Counted from the first letter of the stretch, positions 10,121 through 21,185 are shown. The stretch: 64,000 nucleotides of DNA from Diaporthe sp. PMI_573 (GCA_021399435.1 JAJTUP010000107.1:120227-184226), one strand, 5' to 3'. Made by a program: numbers and translations. Notes: a model not told the origin generated them from the letters alone.

Positions 10121-11480
10121 ACATTGCCATCTTTGCATTCTGCATCACACGTCCTTGCCTGTGACACCGTTCTGTATCTGTGACTCCTGGGCAAGCGAGT
10201 TGAGCAAAGCCGTTGGGAGTCGTTAGACAGCATCAATCCGAATTGTTCGATGGCACGGCATAATCACTGTCTACACTTAGGGGTTGAGTAATCCTAGTGC
10301 AGCTCAGGTGTCAGCTCTCACCACTGTTTACGAGGGCGTCCCGCTTGGGATGCTTGTCTCACCGATCTCGATCACCATACCCTGGCATTGTAGAGCAAGC
10401 TGGCACAGCTGTCCAGCAGTGCTCATGGGTACTCCCATCACCATCCGCGTGACCTCGACACAATTGGGCCCAGACCTAACGCCACCCTCGGCATCTAAAT
10501 CGGTGATGCAGGAAGTTGGGTCCAGCACAATCCTGCGCGGAGTGCGCTAGTACTCCTAGAGGAAGCTAAACATGAATCGGAAACGCAGTGGTAGAGCTTA
10601 GGAGTGGTCTTGGAGGGTGCCGGAGGCAGAACAGTCCCGGCAAGGCAGAATGCGCCCCGACACCGCAAATGATCCAGAAGGTCGCCCCGCATAGAGACCC
10701 CTCATTGCTGCCCGAGAACGATTACATCCGGCTGGCCTGTAGTTATCTCGCAGAGTAAAAATCCTTTGCGTCGTCATCCAGGCCCTCGCATGCTCGAGAC
10801 ACCGCAACAGCCAGACAACACACCGCAAAGATCCGGCCAACATTACCATTGCAATACTTCTACTCGATCATGAGCTCGGGCAAACCAGTAAGTACTTACC
10901 CAGGCCGAAGACCGCGCGATGGTTCTGATAGACCTCCAAGAGTTTCACAAAGCTTACCCCGGGCGAGGTAGAAGCTGTCATAGAGGAGGGGTCGATCAGA
11001 AAATAGATTGCAGGCAAAGGCCAGATAGTGACCTGGGCTAAGTGTTTTGCAGTCAGGTTGCATAGTAAAGATGGTGATCAATGGGTCGGGGTTGAGGATC
11101 TTGATAGCAGTATGCGCGGACTACTGCCCCGGGGGTGGGCCGCGGGCGCTTCATTTCTCAGAGGGAAAGGTGACAGAGAAATAGACAGATTTTCTATCTG
11201 GTCTTTCCTTGGCATTGATTCACATCTGTATTGCATAGAAGCAGCTGCTTGTTATTCACGATAGAGCACCTCATAAAGCTGACTTGCTGCTTTTGCCCCC
11301 AGGCTTATAGTAATTATTGCCCCATTACTATTTCCTCAAACCCAGACATTATGACAGTGTCTGTAACATCAGATCCAGAAAGTATTTCCTTGTATCGCTA
11401 AGGTGTCTCCAAGTTTCCTAAACTGATGAGTGGACCAAAGAACTCAGGAATAACTTCGGCCGTACACATATAAAGGGTAA
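10121..11480. other. No recognisable gene
   Basis: About 1.36 kb with only short, family-less open frames on both strands. No transposon terminus, tRNA or repeat was noticed. Confidence 0.4.
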
Positions 11481-11487
11481 GTCAAGT

Positions 11488-12247
11488 GGCCCCCTTTCCG
11501 CCACCCCCTGATTCCGCCCATTCCAGACGCGCGCACGCGTCAGGCACCCTCCCTTCCTTCGACCACTATTTCTTTCCACCAGATTTTTCTCTTCCCTTCA
11601 AACTTCTCATGCCCCATCATCATCACGAAATGAAGCAATACACCGAAGAAAACGTGCTGGCGGCACTTGAAGCCGTCGTGAACGGCGCTAGTAGGCAAGA
11701 GGCCTCCTCACATTGGGGTATTCCGATGAGCACACTTCGAGGTCGCCTCGCCGGCGCCCAAAGCAAAACGAAGGCAGCAGAACCACAGATGAGGCTATCA
11801 CCGTTTCAGGAAAGCAAGTTGCTTGAATTTGCCCTTACTCAGGCGTTGCTAGGGCTGCCTATGACCCATTTTGAACTGAGGGTCTTCGCCGCTCGGATGA
11901 CCACATCTCAGACTCAGCCACCACCACTCGGTCGAAGCTGGTTAGTCGCTTTTCTCGTGAGAAACCCAGAGATTCAGAGCTGCAGAAGCCGAGGGATGCA
12001 CTCAAGCCGTGCCAATGGGGCAAATACGACGATAATCAGAGACTGGTTTGCTATCTTTCGCCATACAACTTCCTCTACGGAGCAAATACACCAGCAAGTC
12101 AAGGTGTATTTAGGCAACGGGCTTAGGGACATCCTCTACTTAGCGATGGCCGTTCACAAGGCTAATGTGCCTCCGAAAACGCAACAGCCATTCCTATTGG
12201 AGCCCTTGCCGTTCTTTACGACATTACTCCCCTGCACCCTGGCATAA
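11488..12247 (+). pseudogene. Pogo-like (HTH-psq/DDE) transposase relic, DDE domain lost
   Basis: The N-terminal half, from about MPHHHHEMKQYTEENVLAAL, aligns with the intact pogo-like transposase at 59256: a psq-type helix-turn-helix (SRQEASSHWGIPMSTLRGRL against KQACRTWHIPRSTLRDRL), the AGAQS linker, the second HTH (LTQALLGLPMTHFELRVFA, PPLGRSWLVAFLVRNPE). After WFAIFRH near 12060 the sequence diverges and no D-D-D catalytic triad is present. The DNA upstream shares the terminal-repeat core CCCCCTGATTCCGCCC (11503-11518) with the intact element, so the same or a sister family is involved. The right terminus was not found. Confidence 0.7.
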
Positions 12248-12670
12248 GTAGCATTAGCCTATCAGCCGAAGATTTCTACGACTACATTCTGGAATAGATT
12301 AAGCATTTTGATAAGAAATATTGCATCCAAATTCCTGACTAAGCAGCGCTGCAGCCAATCAGAGCACTTCACTTCTCAGCTTCGCACCACCCAACCTTCG
12401 TGCATTTTGCAGCCTCAACAGTTTGCTATGCAAAACCTCCTTTGCCCACCAACTTCAGCCCACCATCAACGCATCGTGAGATCGACTTTTTGCTTATCGG
12501 AATCAATCAATTCAGCATCGAAAACATACCCTAATAAGTGAAATTCCAATCTGGGGGCGTTGTGGCGATGTCAGAGGTCCCTGATTACTCGGGCCTTGAG
12601 GCATATGGCAGGTTGACGTCATAACTGGAACTCCAACATCACCGCCACAAACGGCCGCCGCCCAGCACTT
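12248..12670. other. No recognisable gene; boundary zone between pogo relic and MULE fragment
   Basis: No coding similarity was seen. The right end of the pogo-like relic and the left end of the MULE fragment should both lie here, but neither a terminal repeat nor a target duplication is clear. Confidence 0.35.
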
Positions 12671-12672
12671 TC

Positions 12673-13190
12673 TAACCCTCCTATCTACCTAAAACTCTTC
12701 AATGATGGATACGATACCTATGAGGATCTAAAGGCTGATTTAGACAAAGCTACGAGTGCTCCTGGTTGGTTGGCAGTCAAGCAAAACTCGAAGCCAAAAC
12801 ACACAATATTGGCGTGCAATCGGGGTGCCCAGCGCCTATCGACCGCTACAATATCCAACGCCTCAACCATCAAAGCCGGCTGCAAATGGTCAGCGGTTGC
12901 CCATGCGACGAAGAAGACGTCAGGCAAATAGAAGCTCGTGATCCACGAGCATAGACATACCTATCACGGCCCTCAAGAAGTCCCCGAAGCCCAGCGTGGC
13001 TGGACTAAACTATCCGAAGTACATATCGAGTTTCTTACCCGGACCGCCCGGGATCCAACGCTTGCCACGCCGAAGAAGCTCGAAACACTGCTTCGTCAGC
13101 AGTACCCTGACATTCAGCTTGGGCCGAACACCCTCAAGAACTGGCTGCAGAGCTACCGTAAGGATAGGCAGGGTATGTATACACCAACAA
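12673..13190 (+). pseudogene. Mutator-like (MULE) transposase N-terminal fragment with FAR1-type DNA-binding region
   Basis: The frame reads PPIYLKLFNDGYDTYEDLKAD, then APGWLAVKQNSKPKHTILAC, GCKWSAVAHATKK, an in-frame TAG at 12929-12931, and KLVIHEHRHTYHG. The C ... C ... H-x-H arrangement (TILAC, GCKW, IHEHRH) is the FAR1/WRKY-GCM1-like zinc region found at the start of fungal MULE transposases, followed by the usual LETLLRQQYPDIQL and TLKNWLQSYRKD linker. The MULE DDE domain is absent: similarity stops near 13190 where an ankyrin-coding fragment begins on the other strand. It is dead through truncation and one nonsense codon. Confidence 0.55.
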
Positions 13191-13214
13191 GCAACGCTAG
13201 ACTGGCTCGAAAGA

Positions 13215-14560
13215 TGGCCGCTATTTGAGGCAGCATTCAGTGGTGTTACTCCGTTCTTGTTCGGGACTGCAAGGTCAGCCCCTCTCTCAAGCAGCAGCCT
13301 GACCACCTCGATGTGGCCATTCCATGACGCTGAATATAGTGGTGTCCGTCCATGATCGCTTGGGATAGCGAGGTCAGCCCCTTTCCCGAGAAGCTCTTGA
13401 ACAATTTCAACTCTTCCGGCCTCGCATCCAATGCAGAGTGGTGTTCTTCCAAAACGATCTCGCTGATCGATATCCGCTATATCTCTCGTGGCAAGGCCCT
13501 GCACGAGCTCTGCAAATCCAAGTCTTGCAGCGTGGTGCAAAGGGCAGGCAGGACGTTCTGCCCGAGTTTCTCTTTTCTGCTCATGAATATTTGAATCGAA
13601 CCAGCCTGCTCAGTGCTTCCAATTCGGGTTGTTCTTGTCAAAAAAAGCCTCCATCTTTGCCAGAAGAGTGTTGTCGAGTGGTGCACTGAGGGCTGCATGC
13701 TGATGCCAGAAACTGGCGGCATAATCTCGAAATGTCGTCATGACTGCGCTCGACTTCGGGCTCAATTCATCTTCCCACACCGTCTGGTAGTTGATATAGT
13801 GGATACAAAGAATGCTGAGCCTGCAATTATCAATTGATTCATTCAATGCCCAAAGACGTGCATTAGCCGTGATGGATTCCCCTTGTCCCAATCCGTTGCT
13901 GAGGAAGTATTGCCTAACTGAGAAGTGTTTCAAGTGAATCGTCCTAGATCCCTCGCCAGTTCCTCGCAAAGAATTTCGTACTTCCAATAGCGATCCGCAG
14001 GGGTTGACGATTGCCTCTCTGATGTAATTATCATCGATAGAATCAGGCATCTCGTCCACCTGGGGATTAGGAAACTGCACATTGATAAGCAAGGCTTCGG
14101 TGATCTCCGATACGGTGAGTGGCCGTAGAGAAAATGCAGCCCAGCGTAGAATAGCAAAGGCACGACTCCGCTCTCTGTGAGAAAGACTGAGCATCCTGTT
14201 TAAGTCCCGCTCGTATAGTGTGTCCAGCCCGGAGGGAGTCTCCTTGATGTCAGCTTCAAGCTGTTTCTTATTCCTCCAGCTGCGTAAGGACTCCGTCTGG
14301 AGCTTCAGTAGGAGGAATTGCCCCTCGCAACGGTCTGCCATTTCCCGCGACAGCTCATTCCTGGTAGCCATATCCTTGTTCGGCAGCTTCTTGTCAAGAA
14401 GACTCTTGGAGTATGAATATACGTCGGATTGTACGTCTGAATGAGAGATTCTGAGTTCCGCATAAACACTCGCATAGCCCAAGCCGCATCGATAAAGCTC
14501 GTGAAGATGGAGCCAGCAGTTATCAGTCCTTAGGTCCACCTCTTCTGCATGTACCATTGC
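13215..14560 (-). pseudogene. NLR-like (STAND/NACHT) gene fragment: winged-helix region plus ankyrin repeats
   Basis: Reading right to left, the frame gives the segment that follows a NACHT domain in fungal NLRs: MADRCEGQFLLLKLQTESL, a KETPSGLDTLYERDLNRML block, then FAILRWAAFSLRPLTVSEI (the winged-helix, GPI-inositol-deacylase-like part). After an in-frame TGA near 13600 (WKH stop AGWFDS) the same frame continues into ankyrin repeats: PLHHAARLGFAELVQGL, GRTPLCIGCEAGRVEIVQEL, GRTPLYSASWNGHIEVVRLL, GVTPLNAAS. The P-loop NTPase is missing upstream and the ankyrin array ends abruptly near 13215. Such proteins are immune-type receptors in fungi (heterokaryon incompatibility, nonself sensing). Only one stop separates the two parts, so the decay is mild. 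Confidence 0.7.
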
Positions 14561-14579
14561 GGCAGCGCTGCCGGACAAA

Positions 14580-14804
14580 ACATTAAACGCCGCACCTCCC
14601 GCATCCGAGTCGGCTATCAGGAAGCTGGAAAAGAAGGAACTTGACAGGAAGATGATGGGCGTTGGGGCAAAGGTTGACTGCACTATCTGCATAGATGAGT
14701 TGCATCTTGGGGACGAGGTGACGGTTCTGCCATGCAAGCATTGGTTCCACGGCGAATGCGTGGTTCCATTTACACTTGACCTAGGAGTAGATGTAATGGA
14801 TTGA
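14580..14804 (+). pseudogene. RING-H2 zinc finger gene fragment, truncated inside the RING
   Basis: The plus strand encodes PPASESAIRKLEKKELDRKM, then CTICIDELHLGDEVTVLPC, KHWFHGECV, and unrelated residues to a TGA at 14802-14804. The first six zinc ligands of a RING-H2 finger are present (C-x2-C, C-x-H-x2-H-x2-C) with the preceding acidic/basic linker typical of fungal RING E3 ligases. The last C-P-x-C pair is missing: family similarity stops after ECVV at about 14765. The piece lies antisense to, and directly next to, the 5' edge of the NLR fragment. Confidence 0.65.
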
Positions 14805-14954
14805 TTGCGAGGCCTGGATTTGTGTAAGTTTATCCCATTACGGCATTGTGTGATCATTATTAACATATAGCAAGCTTAATTCTTGCGGGGTAACTCACGT
14901 TGATGATTATTTCCACAATAATTCTCATGTGCCCAGTCATTTAGATTGGACTGG

Positions 14955-15859
14955 ATCATAAGCAGTTGCAAGGCGACGGTATTGCGGGCAAGCGCTCTAC
15001 GTCAGGGTCTTTCGACGAGTACTTTCCCGTGGTCGAGATGCTTCTCGACCACCTCGAGAACGCAATGGAAGGCGTCACATACGAAGAAGACGTCGAAAAG
15101 AAGCTCGTCTCTGTTGGTCTCTTCGAGGGCATGCACAGGAAGACTCGGAGGCTCTTAAAGGTGTATATCAAGCTAGGTTGGAAGAAGCTTGATAAGTATT
15201 ACAACCTCCTCAACTGTCCCGCGTACGTTGGGGCCGTTGTTTTCCATCCCTGTAAGAAGTGGCCGCATCTTCAACGCCTTTGGGACCGTCTACCTTGCCG
15301 ACAGGCTGCAGGGTGGAAGAAGCATTACGACGCAAGACTCCAGGTTATCTGGGAGGCGAGATATAAGGACATGTCCTTAGACAACCACCCAGAAGCCTCC
15401 TCTACTCTTGGCAATGGTCGGATGGACTATATTGAACGCGGGCTTGCCCTGGCAAGATCAGCAGACAAGACGAAGCTGGGCAGACGGCCAAAACAACCGC
15501 AGGCACCTACTTTACAAGACGAGTTAGCGCAGTACTGCGCAGAGCCACCAATCGACAACGCTGCGTATAAGGCTGACCCTTTGGCTTGGTGGAGGCATGT
15601 AGGTGCTGAGCGCTTCCCACGGCTTTCCTACATGGCGGTGGATTTCCTCACCATTGCTTCTTCGTCGGCAGAGACAGAGAGGGACTTCAGCAGCGCTGGA
15701 CGTATGATCTCGCCTTTGAGAAACCGATTGAGGCGCCATATCATCGGTATGGCGCAGTGCCTCCGATCTTGGAGCAAGAGTGGTATCTATGAGCCATCTC
15801 TTCCTTTCAATCTCCTCGAGGAACCGACGTGGAGGACTGTCCTCGCTACCTTGGCCTGA
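14955..15859 (+). pseudogene. hAT transposase C-terminal fragment
   Basis: The frame covers the last third of a hAT transposase: SFDEYFPVVEMLLDHLENA, VYIKLGWKKLDKYYNLL, AYVGAVVFHPCKKW, then the hATC dimerisation domain DPLAWWRHVGAERFPRLSYM, ETERDFSSAGRMISPLRNRL and IIGMAQCLRSWSKSG. The RVFS-like motif reads RDFSSAG, and the catalytic Glu would be in ETERDF. The N-terminal BED finger and both catalytic Asp regions are missing; the left edge is near 14955. It overlaps in domain content with the end of hAT-1, so the two are separate families and not halves of one gene. Confidence 0.8.
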
Positions 15860-15994
15860 TAGCAGCAATCAGCCTGTATCTCATGTCTCCAGCCGTTACT
15901 ACAGGGCGCTGGCCTAGAGGAATCGAACGAATAGAATGGGAGCGAATCTGACCTCATAATATACGATTCCAAACGTACAAGTTCCCATCCGATT

Positions 15995-16375
15995 CGGGAG
16001 CGGCCCTACGGGGCCACGTACGAGACCACAGCTGCCAAAGCCTTCTCATATCATCTCGTTCGTAAAACCGCCATCTCGTTGCCGGCAAACGGGTGCTTGA
16101 GCTAGGCGCGGGCACGGGCTACCTCTCGATCTTGTGCGCCAAAATGCTAGGTGCAGCACACGTCACGTCGTCCGACGGGTCGGAGGAGGTTGTGGAGAAG
16201 CTTGCCGACAACTTTTCGTTGAACAGCTTGGATTGGGACTACAACGTCTCGAGCTCGTCATGCCTCAGGCCGAAACTCCTCAAATGGGGTCACGCGCTGG
16301 TTGGGACCAAAGAACCGGATTGGAACGGGGGCCAAAAGGTCGATCTGGTAATCGGCGCCGATGTTACCTACGACC
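15995..16375 (+). pseudogene. FAM86/EFM3-like lysine methyltransferase fragment, frameshifted
   Basis: The plus strand reads ERPYGATYETTAAKAF, SYHLVRKTAISLPA, then after a one-base frameshift near 16088 continues RVLELGAGTGYLSILCAKML (class I SAM-binding glycine loop), VTSSDGSEEVVEKL, LLKWGHALVGTKEPDWN, and VDLVIGADVTYD. The GADVTYD motif is typical of Methyltransf_16 proteins such as elongation-factor methyltransferase EFM3. Coding similarity ends just after GADVTYD near 16375, exactly where a reversed hAT fragment starts. The gene is broken by both the frameshift and this junction. Confidence 0.7.
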
Positions 16376-16560
16376 ACAGATCAAGCAAGAATTGCTTGAT
16401 CTGTGATTGCCTTCTGATAAGATTATTGATTAGCTTATACCAAGAGTTCCATCGGGTGTCGTTATCGACCCCAAGCCGCAAGCCTACTCGATCCTCCCAT
16501 AGATTACTGTGGATAGATGAATTTCGAAGCCAGACCGGGGCGTCCGGCGGCGAACTTCTC
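16368..16560 (-). pseudogene. Short hAT transposase fragment
   Basis: The minus strand encodes VDNDTRWNSWYKLINNLI and RRQSQIKQFLLDLW, the conserved segment that lies between the second catalytic Asp and the hATC domain (compare DNDTRWNSWFRLID in the copy at 7.4-9.1 kb). No other part of this element is visible. It abuts the methyltransferase fragment. Confidence 0.65.
16375..16405. repeat. Inverted repeat, 14-bp arms with 3-nt spacer
   Basis: CACAGATCAAGCAA is followed after GAA by its exact reverse complement. It sits at the junction between the methyltransferase and the hAT fragment. Confidence 0.85.
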
Positions 16561-16639
16561 GGGATCAATTGGTGCCAATTTTTATTGATATGTTGGCCTC
16601 AGGTGGGTGCTAGGGTTGGCAAAAGTTGGCAGAGTTAGC

Positions 16640-18494
16640 AAAACTGACCGGGCATGTGTCCTGACCGGCTGACTGTCCACCTACGTTATTTGTAAAACAG
16701 TTATAGTTGCCCTTTTCGGCCTAGCCGCCGGGCGTTAATAAATTGTGTGTGTGTGTATAAGTTGTTGGATATTCACATTAGCAATGCGCCTGAGATAGGA
16801 AAACACGTCTTGCTATGTATTTCGTTTGAGCAGTCCGATAATAAAGCCCGGAAATGCTACACGATACAGATAAACTGATCCTCATGCCAACAGAATTCAA
16901 GTTACCTGCATCACATCATCACGCACCGCCCCAGTGCGTCACATAGATCTGTGTCGCGATGTACATGATGGGGAAAGTGGTTAATATAGCCCGACTTGGG
17001 CAGTGCTCAAGGGTGTAGTTGTGCAGTGTACCTACGAATTCGTGCTGTTTGGACTTTTGTAGAAAGGAAATCTGTTATTCTGAAGTACGAAGACACGATC
17101 CAGGCCTCTACGGAACTCTAAACCGTCCCAAGTACACTGCTTGAAAGAAAGTAATGCATTTTAATTAAAACTGCTGCACCATGCCCCACAAAAAAGGACA
17201 TTTGTTGTACTGTACCCGGTCAAAGGCGAGATTCGCCGTTATGAGGACGAAACTCGTAGATGGGGCACGGTATGTAGCAAGTTTGGCCAATTCCAGGGGG
17301 TTTCGTGGGGTTTGATCTCTTCGTTAAGGGCATTCTCAGCTCCGTTGTTGCACCCTAAAAAGTCCTCTATATCTGATCTGGAGTCGCTTGTGTTGAGGAT
17401 GTTCTCAGCGTGCGGTGTTCCGTTGGGGGGCACTATACCATTCCCGGCTTGCGCGGCCTGATCCGTGCGTCGCCGCCACGTGATTGATCGCCGGGCGATA
17501 AGCGCCCGGCCGCAATCTTTTCCCCACCTTGATACTGTGAAGTCTCTCCCGCGTTTTCCCCCCCACGCTTCCTGTCAGCCAATCGCACAAGGATCTAAGA
17601 GTCTCCGTCCTGCTGAGGATCCGATCGCGCAACCCATTTCTCCTCTCCTCACTCAATCGTCGGGGGATGAAGTCGGACTCTGTACCTCCACGCGGTATCC
17701 CCTGGGAACCTGAGAGCTTCTGCTACTCAGAGCCAACACAGAGACGCAATGGCGGGGTTTTTTTGAAGCCCAACGTTCAGCGGCGTGGCCCTCGGCGCTT
17801 GGTTGCGGCCCCCTCGGGGCATGACGTCAATGACGTCAGCGACGACGAACAAGAGAAGCGACCCTCGGGGTTGAGCACCAGCAGCGCATAGATACGAGAC
17901 GAAGCGGCTTGACCTTCTATCTTAGAGGGAAAGCTCTATCAGATCCCGAAGCTGGACACTAAACATGGAGGCGGTCCGGGAACGGCGAGGTTTGCCTTGG
18001 CCACGGGCCGGAGGAACAAGGCAGTCGGGAGACAAACTACACCGCAACCACCTTACCAAACCTTCGAATAACCACATTAAGCACCCTCGTGTCACGACAG
18101 CAGGTCTTGCTTCAGCCGCCGAAGATAGGACACTGGACACTTGGAGAATCCGCCTTCAAGCCGGCTTGCTACTAACCCCACGAGATTCCGCAGGAAGGTT
18201 GCTGGTACTATCTGAGAGGCACAAAAACCGTCGCAGGTTCTATTTGTATGGGATTGATAGGAGCGGCTCTACGATATCTTTAGGGGCTATGAGGTGACTA
18301 TGGCGACAACTGAGGCAAACTGGATATGTACAGTAGCGTATTAGGAGCCCTTTAGGCCTAGAGCCTCCGGGCGGAATGAACTACACACACACACACACAC
18401 TCAATCGTCAGCATAACAAGCTTCATCTGACTCTGCCAAAAATTACCTCAACATACCCAAGCGACGACAGCCTTGAGAACAATAATCTTTTGAG
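16640..18494. other. No recognisable gene; contains a short (CA)n run
   Basis: Only short family-less open frames occur (for example 17667-17891 and 17965-18297, plus strand). A CA dinucleotide tract lies at about 18385-18402. The stretch before 18495 may contain the F-box-like gene promoter. Confidence 0.4.
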
Positions 18495-19143
18495 ATGGTG
18501 CAAAAATTTCGACTCGCAGCCCCCCGAGCGGAGAGGGCCATACCTCACGGCCGCAAGTTCCGAGATTTCCTCTTGGACGGGTCAGCCGCGGTGCTTGTAC
18601 GCCTCCTCGCCGTCCCTGTTAAGCCGCAGATTCCCCAACCTATGCCAGCAAATTCCCGAAACGACCGTTGTGCCACCCAGACTGCCTCTGGCCACTCGTT
18701 CCTGGAGACCCCGATGGACGGACAAGTGAAGCGCAAAGCCGATGGCGAGCTGCTTGCCGGCTCCCCACCACACAAGAGGCAAGCGAAAACCCAAGGTGGT
18801 CACGATGCTCTCACTTTTTCCGGTCTCCCCGTGGAGGTTCACCAGCTTGTCTTTGATCATATCGAGTTTATCGAAGACGCCGTCTGCCTCGGTCTCGCGA
18901 GCCGATACTTCTGGACCTTCGCTCGAGATTGCCTTAACGCCTATTATATGTCGTTGCGGGGACAATGGGCGGGTTTGTCACTGCGAAGGTGAGATATGCT
19001 GGTTGCTTTGCTTTTCAACCTTGATGCGGTGATGTAGCTTGCCGTTGCTGGGTGATGTGACCACATACCTGGGTATTGGCGCTTTTCCCACTCGGACTTT
19101 ACCCATACGCGACGTAGGAGTTCCGGTTGCGGGCTGCCTGTAG
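18495..19143 (+). CDS. F-box-like protein, two exons, probably truncated
   Basis: Exon 18495-18988 and exon 19038-19143 join in frame across a 49-nt GTGAGA...TAG intron to 199 residues. After a low-complexity start and a basic KRKADGELL/PPHKRQAK stretch there is an F-box-like helix set: LTFSGLPVEVHQLVFDHI, EDAVCLGLASRYFW, and LNAYYMSLRGQWAG. This is the pattern of small fungal F-box proteins that recruit substrates to SCF ubiquitin ligases. Those proteins usually continue for another 100-250 residues after GxWAG; here the frame stops after 35 more, so truncation or a missed intron is likely. Confidence 0.5.
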
Positions 19144-19430
19144 GAGTTTCGATTCTGGCGCTAACAAATTGCTACAAACGCTATGGGCCATTCTTCGGTT
19201 ATTCGCGACGCTACGCCGGCAATCACGGCTAGGCACTATCACCGAAGTAGTTAAACGCCTATGACACTGCCCGAAGTAGAGAGGGGGATCTTACTCTCCA
19301 ACATAAAAGCCCAAATGTGAACGATCCGTTTGCAACCTGGAATTCCTTCATCTCTCAAGAAGAACCAGGGCATAAACAAATATCGACCAAGTCTACCACT
19401 ACACTCCTCCTGAAGTTGTGAATTATACCA

Positions 19431-20086
19431 GTGACCGCGGGTCAGGATCTTCTCCCTCGTTCCTCCACTTTTGAGGAGTGTCTCAATTCGCGCTTTCTGC
19501 TAAATCACGGTGAACCACTTCCAACAGTACACCAGATATTGTACAGGTCTCTCGTTTTGGAGATTCAAACACGAACTGTTCCCGGGATGAAGCACCAAAA
19601 TTCGCCGCAAGGGAAGGTCTTTCGTTTTAAACACAGAGACCTTTGGGCCGAACACATCAAGAACGATGTTCAAGTTCCGAAAATTGTGCTAGCTCATATG
19701 GTCCTGGTGGTAGGCAAGTTTGATGCCAGACCGGGGTGGGTGAAAGTCGCAACGGTATAAATTCCTTGAATAATGGTCTAGAACGACATTCTGATGTAGA
19801 GATATTTTAGGTCACTAAAACAATCGACGAACGTGTTCACAGTGACTTTTACCTTCCCATTTATCCGACGCGAAAGAATCGCGATACCAATATGCAACTA
19901 AAGCTTTGCGACGATCCACTGGGTACAACGGGGTTCTCTTGGCGTTCTTATTTACGCGTAGATTTGATATACGCAGTACCTCGCCAGATCCTTGAAGAAC
20001 AACTGAGTTATGGAAGACATCTCGAGCTACAAGAACGGTCATATCGTGGTTTACAACAATTTTTGAACGAGAGGCAGATTTTATAA
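19431..20086 (+). CDS. Hypothetical two-exon gene
   Basis: Exon 19431-19754 and exon 19811-20086 join in frame over a 56-nt intron with GTATAA and TTTTAG ends, giving about 199 codons. The joined region reads FDARPGWVKVAT then VTKTIDERVHSDFYLPIYPT, and ends RSYRGLQQFLNERQIL. No ATG is at the left edge: the frame is open from a GTG codon at 19431, so the real start is either the Met in GMKHQNSPQ or an upstream exon. I do not recognise a domain. The intron that exactly restores the frame is the main support for it being a gene. Confidence 0.4.
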
Positions 20087-21185
20087 TGTATTTTATGTTG
20101 GAAGTTTTGCAGGTTCCCCTCAACTGCAGGGATGACAGGGCTGTAAAACAGGGCGATGAGGCCACCAAAGGTGGCCATGCATTGGGCTAAATTGTAGGCG
20201 AACACAGGGCACAACACAAGGCTAAACGCAAGGCAGATTAGTGCGGCAGAGCCGCACAAAGACGTCCTGCACATAGCTATATGATGAAGCTGCTTTTCAT
20301 GTATTATTGAGAACAAGCAACATACATGCAACATCGCATTTTTGGAAGAATTGACACATCTTCATCATTGCACCCAACAAACCTGTTTCCTGTGCTATCT
20401 CACAACATCCAGACGGCTGCCGGTAGGCCGTCTTCGCCTGGTGCCTTCCATGATTTGGCTGCAAATAGCTGCCTCTCGACTTCTTCCATCGTGATCGCGC
20501 GCATCGCGATAGGGGGCACTCATGACAGAAAACCATTTCGACAAGGTCTTCCTCTTCCGGAAATTTTAGAATCGAAAAGTTCTCACACCCTCACTACACT
20601 GCTCCCAGGCTCGCTGCGCGGGTCCTCCATCCACAAGCGTGAGAGCCCTAAGCATTTTCCAAAAATAAAACCTTTCTCGGGAAGTTTAACAACACCACTT
20701 TGTATAAATAACTCTCACCGTTCCCTTCTCTTCGTCTCATCCACCCACCCTCACGAGACTAACCCCTACATGTAATCAACAGAGAGAGAAAGAGAGAGTC
20801 TTTGTCTCCAGCTTCTATTGTCGGCCCATCCAGCTCCATCAATCCGCCCACCCAGTACAAAGATTTAGCTGCACACAAAAGTTGGTTGGTACGGCAGGGA
20901 TGAAAGAGCGAAGATAGTTGGTTATTCTAACTTAATGAGTGGATGAATAGATTATGTCAAAGCAAAAACCCCACAATAGAACGGATTTTGAAAGGAAAGC
21001 TCTCCGCCAGTTCCATCTTGTACGGTCAGAGTCTAAGCGGCAGAGCAGTGCTTTGTTCTCCAGAGTACCCCACTCTTTCACCCTACTATCTGGGGAAACA
21101 ACACGTACAAGAAAACGTGAAAAGAAACAAAACCCAGTGCGTAAGCAAGGACCAGGAACCAAGGAGGGTGCGTCAGCAGTAACTG
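20087..21185. other. No recognisable gene; promoter-like TATA and pyrimidine-rich stretch
   Basis: A TATAAATA box at about 20702 followed by CT-rich DNA looks like a fungal core promoter pointing right, but no gene follows it on that strand. GA repeats (AGAGAGAGAAAGAGAGAG) lie near 20781. The part near 21185 may be the 3' end of the vWA gene transcript. Confidence 0.35.

Noticed and set aside
10328..10528. Possible small cysteine-rich (hydrophobin-like) protein on the minus strand
   Set aside because: Cysteine spacing does not match the eight-Cys hydrophobin pattern and there is no signal peptide.
7410..15859. hAT-1 (7.4-9.1 kb) and the hAT piece at 15 kb as two halves of one transposase
   Set aside because: They are on opposite strands and overlap in domain content (both have the KYY segment), with different residues, so they are different families.
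18376..18410. CA repeat as a CRISPR or regulatory array
   Set aside because: It is a plain dinucleotide microsatellite.
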